NCBI GenBank assembly: GCA_022843745.1
Contig: JALHNB010000024.1
Coordinates: forward strand, 1 to 56,002
Reading direction: 5' to 3'
DNA length: 56,002 bases
Source of the DNA: Anaerolineae bacterium
Lineage (GTDB): Bacteria; Chloroflexota; Anaerolineae; Aggregatilineales; Phototrophicaceae
Under the pieces are notes generated by a model. It saw nothing but the letters and a program-made list of their open reading frames with translations, did no database searches and was not told where the DNA came from. Shown here in pieces: positions 52,307 to 56,002 of this stretch. Each line of letters starts with the position of its first letter. Within the stretch, counting starts at the first letter, position 1. The position numbers and the translations under genes are program-made.

Positions 52307-53584
52307 TTAAAAGCCACAAGCGCCCGCTTGAATACACACCTCTTCCATTGCAGCGGCGGCTCCGGCACTACTACGGCTCTGGACATAAATATCGAGTACC
52401 TGATTAAAATCCCCCATGAAACGCTCGTTTGCGACAACACCGTGCATCATGCTCCCGATCAAGCGCTCATGCGCCCAATCATCGGCAGCAGCCTGCAAAT
52501 ACACATTATAAAGCTCCGGTACAGCACCAACTGCATCGACACGCGCCGGAATCGAGCCTTTCAGCGGATTAAAGGTATTCTGCCCTTCTACCGAGCCGAG
52601 TAAGCGCAGCCATGCAATTGCCGCCGATTCGTTCGGCGCATCGACAGGCAAACCAAACGTATCGGACAGCCAGGTGAATGTGCCTTCTGTATGCGGAAAA
52701 TCCGCCCAGCCATAGTCCTCACCTGGGGTTAACCCCAACGTGGTAGACAAATAACCCGCGACCCAATCGCCCATCACGTTAAATGCCGCATCCCCCGCGA
52801 CAAGAACATCCGTTGCCTGCTGCCATGACAAACCAGCCGCGTTATCGTGAATGTTGGTGCAGTCCAGCACCCTGCCAAACGCATCCCACACGGCGATCAT
52901 CTCGCTGCCAGAGGGTGATAAATCACCGTTCCATAAGTCTTCATAACCATCTGCACCCAATACGCTCAAGGCCACCTGATCCCATAGATGAATCACCGTC
53001 CAGGCTTCGCCAACGACAAGCGGCGTAATCCCCTGGCTTTGTAATGTTGAGCAGACGGCATAAAATTCATCAAGTGTTGTTGGCACCGAAATGCCCCATG
53101 AGTCTAAATTTTGGGGGATATACCACAGCACCCCCGCCCGATGAATATTGACCGGAACAGAGTAAATGCCGCCTTCATAGGATAATTGGTCGATGAGACC
53201 CTGCGGGAGGACATCAAACCAACCTTCTTCTTCATAAAGCCACGTCAAATCCTGCATTCGGTTTGCAATCACCCATGTTCCGATCAGCTCCTGTCCAGCG
53301 TGAACCTGAAAGCTGTCAGGCGGATTCCCACCTAACATCCGTGTCTTCAGGACTGCCCGGAAATTGATCCCAGCGCCGCCCGTGACGGTTGCATTGATGA
53401 CTTTGACCTGTGGATAGTGCAAATTATAGAGCGCGATTAAGGCTTCCAACGCCGGCCCTTCATCACCCGCCCACCAGGAAAAAATCTCCAGCACACCGCC
53501 TTCAGCTTGTTCCTGAGCAACCACACCGCCGATCATCAGTTGTAATGCCAGTATCGCAATAAACAAAATAAGGTGTCTTTTCAT
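52307..53584 (-). CDS. Extracellular solute-binding protein family 1 (sugar)
   Basis: 425 residues. The signal peptide (LILFIAILALQLMIGGVVA) precedes the family 1 fold: VLEIFSWWAGDEGPALEALIALY, QVKVINATVTGG, DSFQVHAGQEL, LWYIPQNLDSWGISVPTTLDEFYAVCSTL, AFNVMGDWVAGYL. It captures an oligosaccharide for the MalF/MalG-type pair. AGGAG precedes the ATG at 53582-53584. No CUT1 ATPase is in the window, so a shared MsmK-like ATPase elsewhere is likely. Confidence 0.9.
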   Translation of the reverse strand: MKRHLILFIAILALQLMIGGVVAQEQAEGGVLEIFSWWAGDEGPALEALIALYNLHYPQVKVINATVTGGAGINFRAVLKTRMLGGNPPDSFQVHAGQELIGTWVIANRMQDLTWLYEEEGWFDVLPQGLIDQLSYEGGIYSVPVNIHRAGVLWYIPQNLDSWGISVPTTLDEFYAVCSTLQSQGITPLVVGEAWTVIHLWDQVALSVLGADGYEDLWNGDLSPSGSEMIAVWDAFGRVLDCTNIHDNAAGLSWQQATDVLVAGDAAFNVMGDWVAGYLSTTLGLTPGEDYGWADFPHTEGTFTWLSDTFGLPVDAPNESAAIAWLRLLGSVEGQNTFNPLKGSIPARVDAVGAVPELYNVYLQAAADDWAHERLIGSMMHGVVANERFMGDFNQVLDIYVQSRSSAGAAAAMEEVCIQAGACGF

Positions 53585-53618
53585 CAAAAAACTCCTATTT
53601 TGTTGAACTGGCTTTACT

Positions 53619-54608
53619 TTACTCCCGCACTTTTTCACCACGTCCATAGAGGAAAAGCATGACCAGTATCACAAGTCCAAAAGTAATATCTTTTGCGGCG
53701 GGAGGCACTTGAACAATGTTCAGTGCGCCATCTAGCAGACGTACAATGATGACGCCCGCTATTGTACCCACATACTTCCCCGACCCGCCAAGAATAGACG
53801 TGCCGCCAACGACCACCGCAGCAATCGCAGGCAGCATGTAGGGATCACCCATCTCGTTAAAGCTGCGCCCCGCATTGCCCGCCAGCAGCAGTCCCGCCAA
53901 TGCATTGAGCACGCCACTGAGGATGAAAACCATAATCAAAACACGCGGTGTCCTGATGCCGGAGAGATAGGCCACGACCTCATTGTTGCCCACTGCGTAG
54001 GTTTTGCGACCTACGCCGCTTCGACTTAAAACAAGATATTGGATGACGGATACAAGACCCCAGATAATGACCGCAATCGGTAGAAATCCGAAAAGCACTT
54101 CGGTAGCGGCTTTGCTCAAAAATTCAGGCGTTTGCTGGAACTGAGGAGCCGATCCTGTATAGACAACCGTAATGCCCTTCAGCACCGCATTCACGCCGAG
54201 CGTCAGCACCATCGCAGGCACTCGCAAATAGGCGACACCGATCCCATTCACCAGCCCGACGAACAGGCCGACCCCCAGCGCAACACCAATCCCCGATGGG
54301 AGATTGCCATCCTGCCCCGCCATGATGGAGGTTGCGACAACCGCCGAGAGATTGAGCGTCCAGGGGATAGACAGGTCAATATTTCCGGTCAGGATCACAG
54401 CCATCTGCCCGGCAGCGATGATGCCCAGAAACGAAGCGATTCGTAACTGCTGTGTCAAAAATGTCGGCGAGGCGAAATTGGGCGTAATAAAAATTGAGCA
54501 GAAAACAATCAGCACAACAATCATGCTGTAAGAGATCACGACATTACGGTTTTCGCGATCCATATTTGTAAAGCGGCTTAACAAAGAATTTTTTTGCGTA
54601 TTTTCCAC
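53619..54608 (-). CDS. Sugar ABC transporter permease, RbsC type (CUT2), second copy
   Basis: 329 residues, ten hydrophobic segments. It contains TGNIDLSIPWTLNLSAVVATS, VNGIGVAYLRVPAMVLTLGVNAVLKG and PAIAAVVVGGTSILGGSGKYVGTIAGV, typical of ribose-type permeases. It begins with GTG after AAAGGA. With the following permease and the ATPase it forms a CUT2 importer for a pentose, hexose or autoinducer sugar. It ends 34 bp before the CUT1 binding-protein gene, so both systems may share a transcript. Confidence 0.9.
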   Translation of the reverse strand: MENTQKNSLLSRFTNMDRENRNVVISYSMIVVLIVFCSIFITPNFASPTFLTQQLRIASFLGIIAAGQMAVILTGNIDLSIPWTLNLSAVVATSIMAGQDGNLPSGIGVALGVGLFVGLVNGIGVAYLRVPAMVLTLGVNAVLKGITVVYTGSAPQFQQTPEFLSKAATEVLFGFLPIAVIIWGLVSVIQYLVLSRSGVGRKTYAVGNNEVVAYLSGIRTPRVLIMVFILSGVLNALAGLLLAGNAGRSFNEMGDPYMLPAIAAVVVGGTSILGGSGKYVGTIAGVIIVRLLDGALNIVQVPPAAKDITFGLVILVMLFLYGRGEKVRE

Positions 54609-54623
54609 GTTTGTCCTTTCGCT

Positions 54624-54667
54624 GCGTGGTTAGCGCACTTTTGTTGTGTGGTTAGCGCATGGTGTCC
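54624..54667 (-). repeat. 22-bp tandem repeat at a permease stop codon
   Basis: GTGGTTAGCGCA occurs at 54626-54637 and 54648-54659, period 22. The second copy contains the stop codon of the upstream permease gene (54652-54654). Confidence 0.6.
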
Positions 54668-55731
54668 AAGCGGCTGCGCACGGTGAAAATGCGACTGGCT
54701 CCCGCCGCTACCGCCAGCAAAATGACCACACCTTCCCAAAGCGGTTGTTGCAGCGGGTTAACACGCGCAAAGAATAAGATCGTCGGGATCAGACGCAGGG
54801 CTATCGCTCCGGCAATCGTTCCCGCCACGCCACCAGACCCGCCAAAGAGCGATGTGCCACCCAATACGACGACAGCAATGGATTGCAGTGTGAACACCGT
54901 CCCGGTGGTCGCATCGCCAGAGAGCGTTTGCGCGGTCAGGAATAGCCCGCCTATTCCCGCGAAAAAGCCGCCGAGGGCATAAGCGGATACCTTCGCCAGC
55001 TTCACATTGACCCCACTCATATAGGCAGCACCCTCATTGCTGCCAATCGCATAGACCCACATGCCTAGCTGAGAACGGCGGAAGGGAATCCATACGATCA
55101 ACACCACAACAATCAACAAAATAACGGAAGCGGGGATAAAATTGAACAGCGATTGAAAAAATGCGGCGATCCCGGCTGGTTCTTCACCAAACAGCGATTC
55201 CGGCAAAATTTGTGCCACGCGGCGGGTGAGTAAGTCACCGTAAATATCGGGCACATAACCGCCGGGTTGTGGTCGCAGAAACAGCGCGATCCCGCTGTAA
55301 ATGGATGCGGTTGCCAGCGTCACGATAATCGGTTGTAGTCGTCCATAGACCACGATTAAGCCATTGACGAGTCCAGCCAGCGCCGCCACCGCCAGTACAA
55401 TGACGACAACACCAATGATGCTGAGGGCGCTATCGGTTTCCGAGAAAATCGCCGATGCCAGTGAATTACTCAGGCTGATGATCGGCCCTACAGATAGGTC
55501 AATCCCACCCGTGATGACAACAGTCGTCTGAGCCATCCCCGCGAACACCAGCGTCATACTCTGGTTGGCCGTAGATGTAATCACAGGCGGCGTAAAAAAA
55601 CGCTCGTTCAGCGATACCGTGATAGCAAGCAGCGCAAAAAGAATGATGAAGGCTATCCCAACCCGAAAGTTCCGGAGGGCATAGCGCCAAAAACCCGGCA
55701 TGGTCTGATTCGTTGACCTGGTAGAAATCAT
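54652..55731 (-). CDS. Sugar ABC transporter permease, RbsC type (CUT2), first copy
   Basis: 359 residues. Hallmarks are VVITGGIDLSVGPIISLSNSLAS, VNGLIVVYGRLQPIIVTLATASIYSGIALFLRP, AIGSNEGAAYMSGVNVKLAKVSAYALGG and VVLGGTSLFGGSGGVAGTIAGA. It pairs with the downstream permease. Its ATG directly follows the ATPase stop (TAAATG), so translation is tightly coupled. Confidence 0.9.
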   Translation of the reverse strand: MISTRSTNQTMPGFWRYALRNFRVGIAFIILFALLAITVSLNERFFTPPVITSTANQSMTLVFAGMAQTTVVITGGIDLSVGPIISLSNSLASAIFSETDSALSIIGVVVIVLAVAALAGLVNGLIVVYGRLQPIIVTLATASIYSGIALFLRPQPGGYVPDIYGDLLTRRVAQILPESLFGEEPAGIAAFFQSLFNFIPASVILLIVVVLIVWIPFRRSQLGMWVYAIGSNEGAAYMSGVNVKLAKVSAYALGGFFAGIGGLFLTAQTLSGDATTGTVFTLQSIAVVVLGGTSLFGGSGGVAGTIAGAIALRLIPTILFFARVNPLQQPLWEGVVILLAVAAGASRIFTVRSRLDTMR

Positions 55732-56002
55732 TTATGTCTCTTGTCGTTCATGACTGGCTGAGTTGAGGCCCAACGCGGCGGAAACAATATTTTCTTCGTT
55801 AATTTGCGCACTGGTGAGTTCGCGAAAGATGCGCCCTTCGTACAGCACCAGCACACGATCACACATACCGACCAACTCGCTTAGTTCTGTCGAGAAAAAC
55901 AGAATTCCAGCGCCGTTGTCGGCCAATTTTCGAATAAGCTGATAAATTTCCTGCTTTGTACCGACATCAATACCGCGCGTGGGATCGTGCAGCAGGTAAA
56001 TT
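55732..56002 (-). CDS. Sugar ABC transporter ATP-binding protein, RbsA/MglA type (C-terminal part)
   Basis: The last 89 codons of a gene that starts beyond the window edge. It reads YLLHDPTRGIDVGTKQEIY (Walker B/D-loop of the second ATPase domain), then FSTELSELVGMCDRVLVLYEGRI and the C-terminal tail. In the second domain His stands where the Walker B Asp is usual, which fits the often inactive second site of this family. It powers the two CUT2 permeases that follow. Confidence 0.88.
   Translation of the reverse strand, partial: IYLLHDPTRGIDVGTKQEIYQLIRKLADNGAGILFFSTELSELVGMCDRVLVLYEGRIFRELTSAQINEENIVSAALGLNSASHERQET

Overview
The window looks like chromosome of a free-living, heterotrophic Chloroflexota bacterium (Anaerolineae-like; inferred from content, not proven). 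Pointers are long Thr/Pro linkers in secreted proteins, a LysM protein, a two-subunit 2-oxoacid:ferredoxin oxidoreductase, a TatC/TatB pair next to NusB, and many ABC importers. No rRNA, transposase, prophage or CRISPR array was seen. One tRNA-Val(CAC) is present.

Layout. 0-9 kb: housekeeping and secreted proteins (HIT protein, FabG, an orphan PqqD-like protein, a TolB-like propeller lipoprotein, a formylglycine-generating-enzyme-like secreted protein, a trans-sulfuration enzyme, a TIM-barrel-like membrane-anchored protein, an Ig-like lipoprotein, a deoxynucleoside kinase). 9-18 kb: a GntR regulator, korAB, a P2A-type Ca2+ ATPase, a phosphodiesterase-like alkaline-phosphatase-superfamily protein and arginase. 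18.7-22 kb: tatC-tatB-nusB on the minus strand, divergent from a mini-operon of very small genes with its own leader peptide, promoter and terminators. 22-29.5 kb: comEC with a degenerate nuclease domain, a membrane protein, a methyltransferase, a class IV aminotransferase and aspartokinase behind a classical-looking Thr-codon attenuator. 29.5-36 kb: small regulatory-type proteins, HicB with a truncated HicA, hydrolases, tRNA-Val and a C69 peptidase.

36-56 kb is a transport region. A plus-strand dppABCDF-type oligopeptide importer meets, tail to tail, a seven-gene minus-strand operon. That operon encodes an allophanate-hydrolase C-terminal-like protein, two tandem biuret/triuret-hydrolase-type cysteine hydrolases and a complete BMP-type ABC importer. 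A DUF1116 protein (the family of the AllG/YlbE oxamate carbamoyltransferase subunit) is transcribed divergently from it. This is the best candidate for an undescribed system: uptake and stepwise hydrolysis of biuret-like ureides. Beyond it lie CUT1-type and CUT2-type sugar importer genes in one direction.

Between genes there are several kinds of short repeat. They include GTAGGGGCG palindromes, heptamer tandem repeats, and operon junctions built from tandem copies of the neighbouring stop or start region. A compact multi-helix RNA candidate lies at about 1.84-2.0 kb.
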